Source of the DNA: DATLEX01 sp035525015
Lineage (GTDB): Bacteria; Acidobacteriota; Thermoanaerobaculia; Gp7-AA8
DNA: 21,541 nucleotides
Direction of reading: 5' to 3'
NCBI GenBank assembly: GCA_035525015.1
Contig: DATLFC010000191.1
Span: 1 to 21,541 of the forward strand
Shown: piece after piece, positions 7,108 to 14,909 of the stretch
Numbering within the stretch: position 1 is the first letter of the stretch
Layout of the letters: each line of letters starts with the position of its first letter
The notes under the pieces: model-generated
What the model was told of the DNA's origin: nothing
Database searches by the model: none
Seen by the model: the letters and a program-made list of their open reading frames with translations, nothing else
Position numbers and translations under genes: made by a program

Positions 7108-8564
7108 CGATCGTGCGCAGAACGAAAATCATCGCCACCCTGGGACCGGCCAGCAACTCCGACGAGATGGTCTACCGGCTCCTCACGTCGGGAGCGGACG
7201 TGTTCCGTCTGAACTTCTCACACGGAAAGCCGGAGGATCACGTGGCGACGATCGCGCGGGTCCGCCGGCTGGCCACCGAGATCGGACGCTACATCCCCAT
7301 CATCGGCGACATCCAGGGTCCAAAACTGCGCATCGGCGAGGTGGAAGGAGCCCCGAACCTGCAGAGCGGGCAGATCTTCGTCATCACCACGCGGCCGGTC
7401 CCGGGTGACGCCAGCCGCGTCTCCACCAATTTCACGCCGCTGCCGCGCGAGGTGCGGGTCGGCCACCGGATCCTCATCAACGACGGGCTGGTCGAGCTCG
7501 TGGTCACGGCGGTCGACGAGGATGACGTCACCACGCGCGTCGTTCACGGCGGGCCAATCTCCTCGAACAAAGGGATGAACTTCCCCGATTCGGAACTGAC
7601 CATCCCGGCCATCACCGAGAAGGATCGGGAGGACATCCGTTTTGCCGTGCAGCACACGCTCGACTACATCGCCGCGTCGTTCATCCGGCGCCGCGGCGAC
7701 ATCGAAGGTCTTCGCGATTTTCTCCGCGACAGCGGAGGCAGCGAGCTGAAAGTCATCGCCAAGCTCGAGAAGCCGCAGGCGCTCGAAAACCTCGAGGACA
7801 TCCTCGACGTGAGCGACGGGGTGATGGTGGCGCGGGGCGATCTCGGCGTCGAGCTGCCGCCGGAGGCGGTTCCGATCGCGCAGAAGAAGATCCTCGCGGC
7901 CGCCAGCCGCTGGGGAAGATTCGGCATCACCGCCACGCAGATGCTGGAATCGATGACCACGAACTCGCGGCCCACAAGAGCCGAAGCGTCCGACGTGGCG
8001 AACGCCATCTTCGACGGCTCCGACGCGGTGATGCTTTCCGGCGAAACGGCCGCGGGCAGGTACCCGGTCGAGGCCGTGCAGATGATGTCGCGCATCGTCA
8101 TCGCCGCCGAGACGAACCGGCACATCGAGTATACCGAGACGCGAGCCCCCTTCCGCCAGACCTCGGAGACCGACGAGTTCACCGACTCCCTCGCCGGCGC
8201 GGCGAACTACGCGGCCGAGCAGCTCGACGCGAAATTCATCGTCGTCTTCACGCAGACCGGTTTCGCGGCGCAGCTCATGTCGAAGTTCCGCCCCAAGGCG
8301 CCGGTCATCGCACTGACGCCCTCGAGCTGGGTGGCCCGCAGGATGAACATCCTCTGGGGCGTGCAGCCGTTCGTGCTGAAGGAGGCGGGAGAGTTCCACG
8401 AGCAGATCGTCGACCGCGTCGACGAGTACCTGATCTCGAAGGACGTGGTTCGCCCCGGCGACCGGCTCGTGATATTGATGGGCTCGCCCATCTACCAGCG
8501 GGCCAAGACCAATCTGCTCCGGGTGCACCGGGTTCGGGGAGCGGCACTGACACCACGGTCGTAA
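7104..8564 (+). CDS. pyk: pyruvate kinase
   Basis: Pyruvate kinase transfers phosphate from PEP to ADP, the last step of glycolysis. The 486 residues show RRTKIIATLGPASN (5-18), FRLNFSHG (34-41), DIQGPKLRIGE (69-79), the family signature with catalytic Lys220 (VIAKLEKPQAL) and Glu222, ARGDLGVELP (243-252), GITATQMLESM (274-284) and SGETAAGRYP (312-321). The lid domain lies about 72-170 and the C-terminal regulatory domain about 345-470. I take the GTG at 7104, which overlaps the aroF stop as GTGA and implies translational coupling. A second GTG at 7113 is possible. The frame is open far upstream through aroF, but that part is out-of-frame shadow. A small GCCG/CGGC hairpin at 8583-8593 follows but is no terminator. 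Confidence 0.97.
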   Translation: MTIVRRTKIIATLGPASNSDEMVYRLLTSGADVFRLNFSHGKPEDHVATIARVRRLATEIGRYIPIIGDIQGPKLRIGEVEGAPNLQSGQIFVITTRPVPGDASRVSTNFTPLPREVRVGHRILINDGLVELVVTAVDEDDVTTRVVHGGPISSNKGMNFPDSELTIPAITEKDREDIRFAVQHTLDYIAASFIRRRGDIEGLRDFLRDSGGSELKVIAKLEKPQALENLEDILDVSDGVMVARGDLGVELPPEAVPIAQKKILAAASRWGRFGITATQMLESMTTNSRPTRAEASDVANAIFDGSDAVMLSGETAAGRYPVEAVQMMSRIVIAAETNRHIEYTETRAPFRQTSETDEFTDSLAGAANYAAEQLDAKFIVVFTQTGFAAQLMSKFRPKAPVIALTPSSWVARRMNILWGVQPFVLKEAGEFHEQIVDRVDEYLISKDVVRPGDRLVILMGSPIYQRAKTNLLRVHRVRGAALTPRS

Positions 8565-8673
8565 CAATCCGGTGACGCTGGTGCCGACTCGGCCATAAAG
8601 GCTTAGTCTGGTGGCGAGGGAAGTGCAGGGCGTGCGGGAGCCGTTCTTGTGTAAGATGAGCCCCCGCACGAGC

Positions 8674-8689
8674 GCCCCGTCCTCGGGGC
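8674..8689 (+). repeat. small GC hairpin in the leader of the outer-membrane protein gene
   Basis: GCCCC/GGGGC pair around a six-base loop, 24 bases before the ATG at 8713 and just ahead of two purine-rich ribosome-site-like stretches (8691-8697 and 8703-8710). No T-run follows, so termination is unlikely. It could shape access to the ribosome site. This is weak evidence from a five-base-pair stem. Confidence 0.3.
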
Positions 8690-8712
8690 CAGGAGGAAGC
8701 ATAGGAGGAGCC

Positions 8713-10491
8713 ATGCGTCGAGTCCGTGCGATCGCCATCGCAGCAGCTCTGACCGCCGTCGCCATGCCGGCGCGTCCTGAGCCGCTGCCGAGCGTGCTCG
8801 AAATCCTCGGCCAGGTCACCAACGCGGCCCGTCCCGTCGGCAACGCCCTCGTCATCGCCCTCAACCTCACGAACTTCGACGCGGTGCAGACCTACACCGC
8901 CATCGACGGATCGTTCCATCTCCCGCCGTTGCGGGCGGGCATCTACAGAATCGTGGCCGTCAAGTACGGCTTCGCCCCCGCCAGCGCCACGGTCGTTCCG
9001 CACGAGGAAAGCCAGCGGGTGAACCTGCGGATGCTGACCGAGAAACAGGCCGCGGGAAAGAAGACGGTCAACCAGGAGATCTGGGAACTGCGCGGATCGC
9101 TGCCGAAAGACATCCTGCGGGAGATCGACCTGGTCATGGCGGCGGCCGAGCAGCCGGAGACACTGGCCTACGACATGCCGCGGTTTCGCGGCGAAATGGT
9201 CTCCATGACCGGTGTGGCGAACGCCAGGACCGCGGCTACGTTCGCGCAGACCGGCGTCGGGGTGCACAGCCGTCTGGGAGACGGATGGCAGATAGGAATC
9301 CGCGGCGAGATACAGCGGATCGACGATCCCACCGACAGCAGCTCGTTCGGAAGCGCGGCGGCGGAGGCGGGGGTGATGGAGATGGAGCTGCGCTCGTCGC
9401 CGACGACCGCGTACCGCGTCGCCACGACGCAGTCATCGTGGGTTCTGCGCGATACGGAAGCTGCCGGCTCGCGTGAAGCGGCGGTCCGCTCGCACAATTT
9501 CGAGTGGGAGCATGGCGACGCGCGGGTGAACGTGCGCTATTTCGAGCATGCGAACCTTTTCCAGAACCTCGGCGGATCGGACGTCATCGAGATCGCCGGT
9601 GGCACGAATCTGGTGAGCACGCCGCGCAACGACTTCGGCGTGTCGCTGCGCGTGCGGCAGGAGAACGTCCGCTCGACGAGTGTCGACACGTTCCGCACGG
9701 CCGATCTGGCGGCCGAGGGCACCGTCGAGCTGGTGCCGTCCTTCGCTGTGAACTACGGGATGGCGAGCCGGCTGGGCATCGACCGGACGGAATGGGCGCC
9801 GCGCACCGGCTTCGCGTGGCGGTTGACCGGCAACACCTCGCTCATCGCAGCGCTCGAGTACAAGGTCGTGGACTCGGTGCCGGCCGCGATGATGGTGCCG
9901 AGCATCGCGGTCTGGTCCGACGACTATCGCGTCCTGCCGCAGTACAGCTACTCGTTCGGCATCGTCTCCTTACGCGACGAGAACAATCAGCTCTCGGCAA
10001 TCGCCACCGTCAGCGCGGCCGACGCGCCTGTTCGCGTGGTGTTCAACGACGGGTTCAGCCAGTTCTGGGACGGGTTGTACATCGAGACGGGCGACGTCCG
10101 CCACGATATCCGCCTGGCGTACCGCCGCGACTTCGGTCCTCACTTCGCGATCGACATCGCCACGACGGCCGGCAGCGCGACGCCGCGATACACGGGAAGC
10201 GATCAGAAGGTCTACGTGACGGGCGATCTGCAGACGATTTTCGTTCCCACGGGCACGACGCTGGCCATCTCCTACCGCGAGATCCAGCAGCCCGACGTCG
10301 AGGACAGGCTCGACTATCACAGCACGCGCATGAACGTCCGGATGGCGCAGTCGCTCTATCTGCCGATCGATGTGAAGCTGCTGCTCGGTGTCGAGCTCGC
10401 GCGCGTGGAGAACTCGCCGTTCCTGCTCGACCCCATGCTGTCCGATGAGACGTCACGCCGGTACGTCGGCGGGCTGGCGTTGAATTTCTGA
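8713..10491 (+). CDS. exported protein: carboxypeptidase-regulatory-like domain plus predicted outer-membrane beta-barrel
   Basis: The 592-residue product starts with a signal peptide (about 1-22). A carboxypeptidase-D regulatory-like beta-sandwich (about 25-105) follows: ILGQVTNAARPVGNALVIAL, then IDGSFHLPPLRAGIYRIVAVKYGF split across a typical 'extend and specify' layout. A short helical linker (110-150) leads to a long region of alternating hydrophobic/polar strands rich in aromatic residues. It ends in a terminal Phe (GLALNF), the pattern of outer-membrane barrels. The architecture recalls TonB-receptor-like proteins of Acidobacteriota and Bacteroidota, but I see no plug domain or TonB box. 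The start has AGGAGGAG at 8703-8710. The 148-base leader has only weak promoter matches (GTGACG 16 bases before CATAAA at 8572-8599; TAAGAT at 8652-8657). Its ligand is unknown. Confidence 0.8.
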   Translation: MRRVRAIAIAAALTAVAMPARPEPLPSVLEILGQVTNAARPVGNALVIALNLTNFDAVQTYTAIDGSFHLPPLRAGIYRIVAVKYGFAPASATVVPHEESQRVNLRMLTEKQAAGKKTVNQEIWELRGSLPKDILREIDLVMAAAEQPETLAYDMPRFRGEMVSMTGVANARTAATFAQTGVGVHSRLGDGWQIGIRGEIQRIDDPTDSSSFGSAAAEAGVMEMELRSSPTTAYRVATTQSSWVLRDTEAAGSREAAVRSHNFEWEHGDARVNVRYFEHANLFQNLGGSDVIEIAGGTNLVSTPRNDFGVSLRVRQENVRSTSVDTFRTADLAAEGTVELVPSFAVNYGMASRLGIDRTEWAPRTGFAWRLTGNTSLIAALEYKVVDSVPAAMMVPSIAVWSDDYRVLPQYSYSFGIVSLRDENNQLSAIATVSAADAPVRVVFNDGFSQFWDGLYIETGDVRHDIRLAYRRDFGPHFAIDIATTAGSATPRYTGSDQKVYVTGDLQTIFVPTGTTLAISYREIQQPDVEDRLDYHSTRMNVRMAQSLYLPIDVKLLLGVELARVENSPFLLDPMLSDETSRRYVGGLALNF

Positions 10492-10492
10492 C

Positions 10493-10567
10493 GTTGTTCG
10501 TTGTTCGTTGTTCGTTGTTCGTCCCACCCTCCCACGGACAACGAACAACGAACAACGAACAACGAAC
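10493..10567. repeat. inverted array of tandem heptamers (4x GTTGTTC / GAACAAC) forming a 27-bp perfect hairpin
   Basis: Four GTTGTTC copies run from 10493 to 10520. After an 18-base loop (10523-10540) the reverse-complement heptamer is repeated up to 10567. Positions 10496-10522 and 10541-10567 pair perfectly. The array exactly fills the gap between two convergent stops (10491 and 10568), so it could serve as a bidirectional transcription terminator or mRNA 3' end. The design resembles the short tandemly repeated heptanucleotides known from cyanobacteria, but inverted. It is AT-richer than its surroundings. Confidence 0.9.
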
Positions 10568-11536
10568 CTACCGCTCGCCCCCCAGCCCCGGCCTGATCTC
10601 CTCCACCAGCTTCGCGAACCGCATGGAGATCCCCTTCGTGACCACGATCTGCTTGAGATAGTTCAGCGACGTGATGGCGGCCGGAATGCCGGCAATGGCC
10701 GTCGGGATCGAGGCCAGACGCCCGGCCAGCTGAATGGTCTTGTCCATCGTCGTGTACTGGTCGGAGAAAAGATCGGCCCGGGCCTCGCTCTGATAGGCGA
10801 GCGTCAGCAGGTAGATGTCGGCCACGAGCTCGCGGAACCGCATCTCCGATCCCCAGGCAAAGCACTCTCCGTTGCGGATGTTCTCCAGAAACTCCTGCAC
10901 CGTTTCGCCCTTCGAGACCGTGTGGACCTTGGCGACGTGTTTGAGCGTATGCGCGTCGGATCCGCCGACCATCGAGACGCGGCGGCCATGTTCCTTCACG
11001 GCGGTGACGAGCTGGTGGACCATGCGGTTGTGAAACGAGGCCATGGCCCCGTTCAGCACCTCGAACGTATCGAACATCACCAGTAACTCGGCGATGTAGC
11101 GCGCCGCGACGTTCTTCATCCGGTAGTTCTGGAAGAGATGGTTGACGCCGAAGATCAGCCGCTGCGACTTCATGTAGGGTACGAGCTCGCGGATGTCGGG
11201 GCGGAGCCGCTGGATCTCCCGATGCTGTTCCTCAGTGAGGCCCCAGACGCCGACGTGGATGCGCTGCCCTGTCTCGGGGAAGTACGTTTCCACTTCTTCA
11301 CCAATGAAGAAATCGTCGAGGTCGGGATGGGTGTTCAGGAGGTGGAGGGCGCCGTCGATCGAGTCATGATCGGTGATCGTCACGTACGACATCCCGCGCT
11401 GCTTGGCGGTCCGGTAGACGTCCTCCGGCGCGTTGTAGCAGTCACGGGTGTTCGCTCTGCGGAAGTACTTGAAAACGGAGAAACGGCTGTGGCAGTGCAG
11501 ATCGGCTCGCTTCAAAGCCGGATCTTCCAGCACCAT
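10568..11536 (-). CDS. PHP-domain metal-dependent phosphoesterase
   Basis: PHP (polymerase and histidinol phosphatase) proteins hydrolyse phosphate esters with a cluster of divalent metals. With the ATG at 11536 the protein is 322 residues and has all expected ligands: HCHS (His14, His16), TITDHDS (Asp56, His57), GEEVE (Glu80/81), His94, NHLF (His133) and GGSDAHT (Asp194, His196). A hydrophobic patch rich in Ile, Pro and Ala (about residues 260-285) may associate with membrane. Substrate is unknown; nucleotidase, RNase AM-like and histidinol-phosphatase activities exist in the family. A GTG at 11563 would add nine residues. AGGAG lies only two bases from the ATG but five from a GTG at 11533, so the start is uncertain within 30 bases. 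It is divergent from lon. Confidence 0.88.
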   Translation of the reverse strand: MVLEDPALKRADLHCHSRFSVFKYFRRANTRDCYNAPEDVYRTAKQRGMSYVTITDHDSIDGALHLLNTHPDLDDFFIGEEVETYFPETGQRIHVGVWGLTEEQHREIQRLRPDIRELVPYMKSQRLIFGVNHLFQNYRMKNVAARYIAELLVMFDTFEVLNGAMASFHNRMVHQLVTAVKEHGRRVSMVGGSDAHTLKHVAKVHTVSKGETVQEFLENIRNGECFAWGSEMRFRELVADIYLLTLAYQSEARADLFSDQYTTMDKTIQLAGRLASIPTAIAGIPAAITSLNYLKQIVVTKGISMRFAKLVEEIRPGLGGER

Positions 11537-11570
11537 TTCTCCTGATTTGTGGTCGGGGCTCACAGGACGA

Positions 11571-11600
11571 TTGTTTCAGCCTTCCTCGATTTTCTACAAT
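11571..11600 (+). promoter_or_regulatory. candidate sigma-70-type promoter for lon
   Basis: TTGTTT (11571-11576) is followed after 18 bases by TACAAT (11595-11600) in the gap between the divergent PHP gene and lon. The lon ATG lies 70 bases downstream of the -10 box. No CIRCE element or sigma-32-like box is apparent. It could drive the whole lon-to-nrfA run. Confidence 0.45.
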
Positions 11601-11670
11601 TCGCGTGCCCGTGTAGTGATCCGAGTAACAATTCGGCGCGGGCGATCAGTATACGGAAGCCCATCCGTTC

Positions 11671-14142
11671 ATGGCCCAGCACAATCGCGGCAAGCTGCCG
11701 AATCCGCCGAACGTCTCCGATTGGATCGAGCTCGATGTCCCGAGCCGGCTGCCGATCATCCCGCTCGTCTCCTCGGTGCTCTTCCCCGGCGGCGTGCTGT
11801 CGCTGCAGGTGGGGATCGATCGCAACGTTCGCCTTCTGCAGAACCTTCCCGACGATCAGAACCTGATCGCCGCCTTCTGCCAGAAGGGGGGGGACAAGGA
11901 GAACCCCCGGCCGGAGGATCTCGCGCCGATCGGCGTCCTGGCCGCGATCGTCCAGCGGCTTCCTCTGTCGGCGGACCGCTACCAGCTCTTCCTGCAGGGC
12001 CGCCAGCGCGTCGAGCTGGTGCAGATGATCCAGACCGAGCCTTACTTCGAGGCCCGCCTTCGCGAGGTCGTGCCGAAACAGACCCCGAAGAACCTCAAGA
12101 CCGAGAATCTGGTCAACAAAGCGACGTCGCTGTTCGAGAAGCTGGTGGAGAGCGACTCGAAGTACTCGAACGAGCTGCTGAACATCCTCAGGATGAACGT
12201 CGCCGAAGGTCCCGATACGTTCGCCGATCTGCTGTCGTCGTTCGTCAACCTGCCGCTCGAGGAGAAACAGCTGCTCCTCGAGACGGTGAATCCAATCGAG
12301 CGGATCGAGCTCCTCATCGAATACATCCAGCGCGATCTCGGCAAGGCGACTGTCGACAAAGAGCTGCAGCGCCAGACTCAAACGTCCATCGATCGTCGCG
12401 AGCGCGAGAACTATCTCCGCGAACAGCTCCGCGTCATCCAGGACGAGCTCGGCGAATCGAACGGCGCCGAGCGTGAAGCCGACACGTACCGGGAGCGCGT
12501 CGAGGCCCTCCCGCTGAAGGAAGAGCAGAAGGCGCAGCTCCGGCGCGAGGTCAATCGCATGGGGCAGCTTTCCCCCTCCTCATCCGATTACGCGGTGATC
12601 AAGGGTCATCTCGACACCGTGTTCCAGGTGCCATGGGGGGAGAAGACCGACGACGAAGTCGATCTGAAGAAGGCCGAGGCCATTCTCGACGAACGCCACT
12701 TCGGCCTGGAGAAGGTCAAGGAACGCGTTCTCGAGTTCCTGGCCGTGCTCAAGCTCAAGGGCGATCTCAAGGGACCGATTCTCTGCTTTGCCGGCCCGCC
12801 GGGAGTGGGAAAGACGTCGCTGGGCGCCGCGATTGCCGACGCCCTGGGCCGCAAGTTCGTCCGGATGGCCGTCGGCGGCATCACCGACGAGTCGGAGATC
12901 CGCGGTCATCGCAAGACCTACATCGGGGCGATGCCCGGCAAACTCGTTCAGAGCTACATCCAGGTCGGCGTGAACAATCCCCTGATCATGATCGACGAGA
13001 TCGACAAGATCGGGAAGGACTTCCGTGGCGATCCCGCCTCGGCCCTTCTCGAGGTCCTCGATACGAAGCAGAACCACGCCTTCGTCGATCGCTACCTCGA
13101 GATTCCGTACGACCTCTCGCACACGCTGTTCATCGCCACCGCCAACGTACTCGACTCGATTCCCGGGCCGCTGCGCGACCGGATGGAAGTGATCCGCCTC
13201 TCGGGCTACACCGAGACGGAAAAGCTCAACATCGCCAAGAAGCACCTGATCCCGGAACTGCTCGAGAATCACGGGCTCCAGCCGGATCAGGCCACCTTCA
13301 CCGACGAGGCTCTCCTCACGATCATCCGCGGCTACACCGCCGAGTCGGGAGTGCGGAATCTCGAGCGGAAGCTGGCTACGGTCCTGCGCAAGATTGCCCG
13401 GAAGGTGGCAGGGGGGGAGTCCGAAGGGGTGACCGCGATCGGCGTGGACGAGATGGAGCCGTATCTCGGTCTTCCGTCGTTCGAGCACGAGTTCGCGGAG
13501 CGGCATCCGGAGATCGGTGTCACCACCGGTCTGGCCTGGACCTCGTTCGGCGGCGAGATCATGTTCATCGAGGCCACACGGATGCCCGGCAGCGGCCGGA
13601 CCACGGTCACCGGCCAGCTCGGTGACGTCATGCGCGAGTCGGTGCAGGCTTCGTATTCGTACGTCCGCTCGAAGGCGAAGGAGCTCGACATCGAAGATCG
13701 CATGTTCAGCGAGCACGACATCCACATTCACTTTCCTGCGGGATCGATTCCGAAGGACGGCCCTTCCGCCGGCGTGGCCATCGCCACCTGCATCGCCTCG
13801 GTCATGGGGGAGCGGCCCGTCCGGCATGATGTGGCCATGACCGGCGAGATCACGCTCCGAGGGAAAGTGCTCTCCGTCGGCGGCATCAGGGAAAAAGTCA
13901 TGGCGGCGCAGCGCGCCAACATCAAGACCATCGTGCTGCCGGAAGGCAATCGGAAGGATCTGAACGAAGTGCCGGCGGACGTGAAAGAAGGGCTGGAGTT
14001 CGTGTTCGCCGCGCGCGTGGAGGATGTGTGGAAGGAAGCGCTGATTCCGCTGTACCTGGTCCGGAACCGCGACCGGAAGTACGACGAGGCGGAGTACCGG
14101 GCAGACAAGGCCAAGAGCGATCGACCCGAAGAGCGGCCGTAA
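11671..14142 (+). CDS. lon: Lon ATP-dependent serine protease (LonA type)
   Basis: Lon unfolds and degrades damaged and regulatory proteins in the cytosol as a homohexamer. The 823 residues match the LonA plan. The N-terminal substrate domain (about 25-225) is followed by a coiled-coil segment (about 230-300). The AAA+ module carries Walker A GPPGVGKT (375-382) and Walker B LIMIDE (438-443). The protease domain has Ser699 in PKDGPSAG and Lys742 in GGIREK, the 43-residue spacing of the catalytic dyad in E. coli Lon. The C-terminal tail after about residue 790 is charged and longer than usual. The ATG at 11671 has only a weak GGAAG ribosome site. A candidate promoter lies upstream. It is the first gene of a long co-directional run. 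Confidence 0.97.
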   Translation: MAQHNRGKLPNPPNVSDWIELDVPSRLPIIPLVSSVLFPGGVLSLQVGIDRNVRLLQNLPDDQNLIAAFCQKGGDKENPRPEDLAPIGVLAAIVQRLPLSADRYQLFLQGRQRVELVQMIQTEPYFEARLREVVPKQTPKNLKTENLVNKATSLFEKLVESDSKYSNELLNILRMNVAEGPDTFADLLSSFVNLPLEEKQLLLETVNPIERIELLIEYIQRDLGKATVDKELQRQTQTSIDRRERENYLREQLRVIQDELGESNGAEREADTYRERVEALPLKEEQKAQLRREVNRMGQLSPSSSDYAVIKGHLDTVFQVPWGEKTDDEVDLKKAEAILDERHFGLEKVKERVLEFLAVLKLKGDLKGPILCFAGPPGVGKTSLGAAIADALGRKFVRMAVGGITDESEIRGHRKTYIGAMPGKLVQSYIQVGVNNPLIMIDEIDKIGKDFRGDPASALLEVLDTKQNHAFVDRYLEIPYDLSHTLFIATANVLDSIPGPLRDRMEVIRLSGYTETEKLNIAKKHLIPELLENHGLQPDQATFTDEALLTIIRGYTAESGVRNLERKLATVLRKIARKVAGGESEGVTAIGVDEMEPYLGLPSFEHEFAERHPEIGVTTGLAWTSFGGEIMFIEATRMPGSGRTTVTGQLGDVMRESVQASYSYVRSKAKELDIEDRMFSEHDIHIHFPAGSIPKDGPSAGVAIATCIASVMGERPVRHDVAMTGEITLRGKVLSVGGIREKVMAAQRANIKTIVLPEGNRKDLNEVPADVKEGLEFVFAARVEDVWKEALIPLYLVRNRDRKYDEAEYRADKAKSDRPEERP

Positions 14143-14909
14143 GACGCGGCTGCATCGGCAATCTGATCTTCGCCGCACTCCTCCTGGCCGCGTTCGGCGG
14201 AAGCTCCTATTTCTGGTTCCTCTTCTTCGTGAAGGGCCGCTCCATTCCGACGCCCAATCTGATCGGCAGGTCGGTTGTCGAGTCGCGCGCCATCACTTCC
14301 GATCTCGGCATCGGTCTGGAGGTTGACGAGGATCACCGCCGCAACTCCGACCGCGTCCCGTACGGCCACATCGTCTGGCAGAACCGCAGCCCGGGCGCGA
14401 CGAGCTTCATCAAACGTGGCTCCGCGCTGCGGGTCGAGTTGAGCGCCGGCCCCCTGGTGCTGCGCGTACCCGAGCTCGACGGGCAGAGTCAGGGCACGAG
14501 CGTGCTCCGGCTCGGCCAGCAGAATCTTCAGGCGGGACCGATCAGCTACGTGGAGCGTGGCCAGGAGCGGGGAGTCCTCGCCGCCGATCCGCCGGAGGGA
14601 ACCGTGGTCGAGGCGCAGAACCCGATCTCGCTGCTCATCGCGGTCGAGCCGGCCCCGCTGACCTGGGTCATGCCCGACCTGATCGACACCCCGCTCGACC
14701 GCGTCCGTCCGTTGCTGGAGCGGCGCGGGCTGAAGATGTCGACCGTCAAGTTCGAGGCTTATCCCGGAATCGTGGATGGCATAATCATCCGCCAGTACCC
14801 GCTGCGCGGAGCCCCGGTCAGCAGCCGCGATCCGATCACGGTCGTGGTCAGCCGGGCCGAGGAGAGTGGTTTCGTGGAGCCGGTGTCCGAGGAGTCTCCC
14901 TTCCAGTGA
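14028..14909 (+). CDS. membrane-anchored protein with three PASTA domains (no kinase domain)
   Basis: PASTA domains bind muropeptides or related cell-wall ligands, mostly in Ser/Thr kinases and penicillin-binding proteins. Here a transmembrane helix (about 42-68) is followed by three PASTA-like repeats: 72-142, 144-208 and 212-276. Each has the VP-x-L/I-GxS or equivalent opening and a conserved GxxVxxQxPxxG-like middle. No kinase or transpeptidase domain is present. The start is a problem: the only ordinary start codon before the helix is a GTG at 14028, which gives a 115-base overlap with lon and a basic 41-residue N-terminal tail. Between the lon stop and the helix only near-cognate ATC and CTG occur. 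The true start may be non-canonical or the junction may carry a sequencing error. The stop overlaps the rpe start. Confidence 0.82.
   Translation: MEGSADSAVPGPEPRPEVRRGGVPGRQGQERSTRRAAVRRGCIGNLIFAALLLAAFGGSSYFWFLFFVKGRSIPTPNLIGRSVVESRAITSDLGIGLEVDEDHRRNSDRVPYGHIVWQNRSPGATSFIKRGSALRVELSAGPLVLRVPELDGQSQGTSVLRLGQQNLQAGPISYVERGQERGVLAADPPEGTVVEAQNPISLLIAVEPAPLTWVMPDLIDTPLDRVRPLLERRGLKMSTVKFEAYPGIVDGIIIRQYPLRGAPVSSRDPITVVVSRAEESGFVEPVSEESPFQ

Noticed and set aside
8583..8593. Terminator after pyk
   Set aside because: Only a four-base-pair stem and no T-run follow.
7218..8870. 550-codon open frame opposite pyk
   Set aside because: Shadow of pyk; the product has no domain and runs into the leader of the next gene.
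8713..10491. TonB-dependent receptor
   Set aside because: It has the regulatory-like N-terminal domain and barrel-like strands but no plug domain or TonB box could be seen, so only the broader call is given.
10055..10555. Open frame on the minus strand reading through the heptamer array at 10493
   Set aside because: Its start lies in the repeat and the rest is shadow of the outer-membrane protein gene.
10493..10567. CRISPR array
   Set aside because: Units are 7 bases, contiguous and without spacers; no cas genes.
12580..14178. 532-codon open frame opposite lon
   Set aside because: Low-complexity Arg/Asp/Val-rich shadow; lon motifs are intact on the plus strand.
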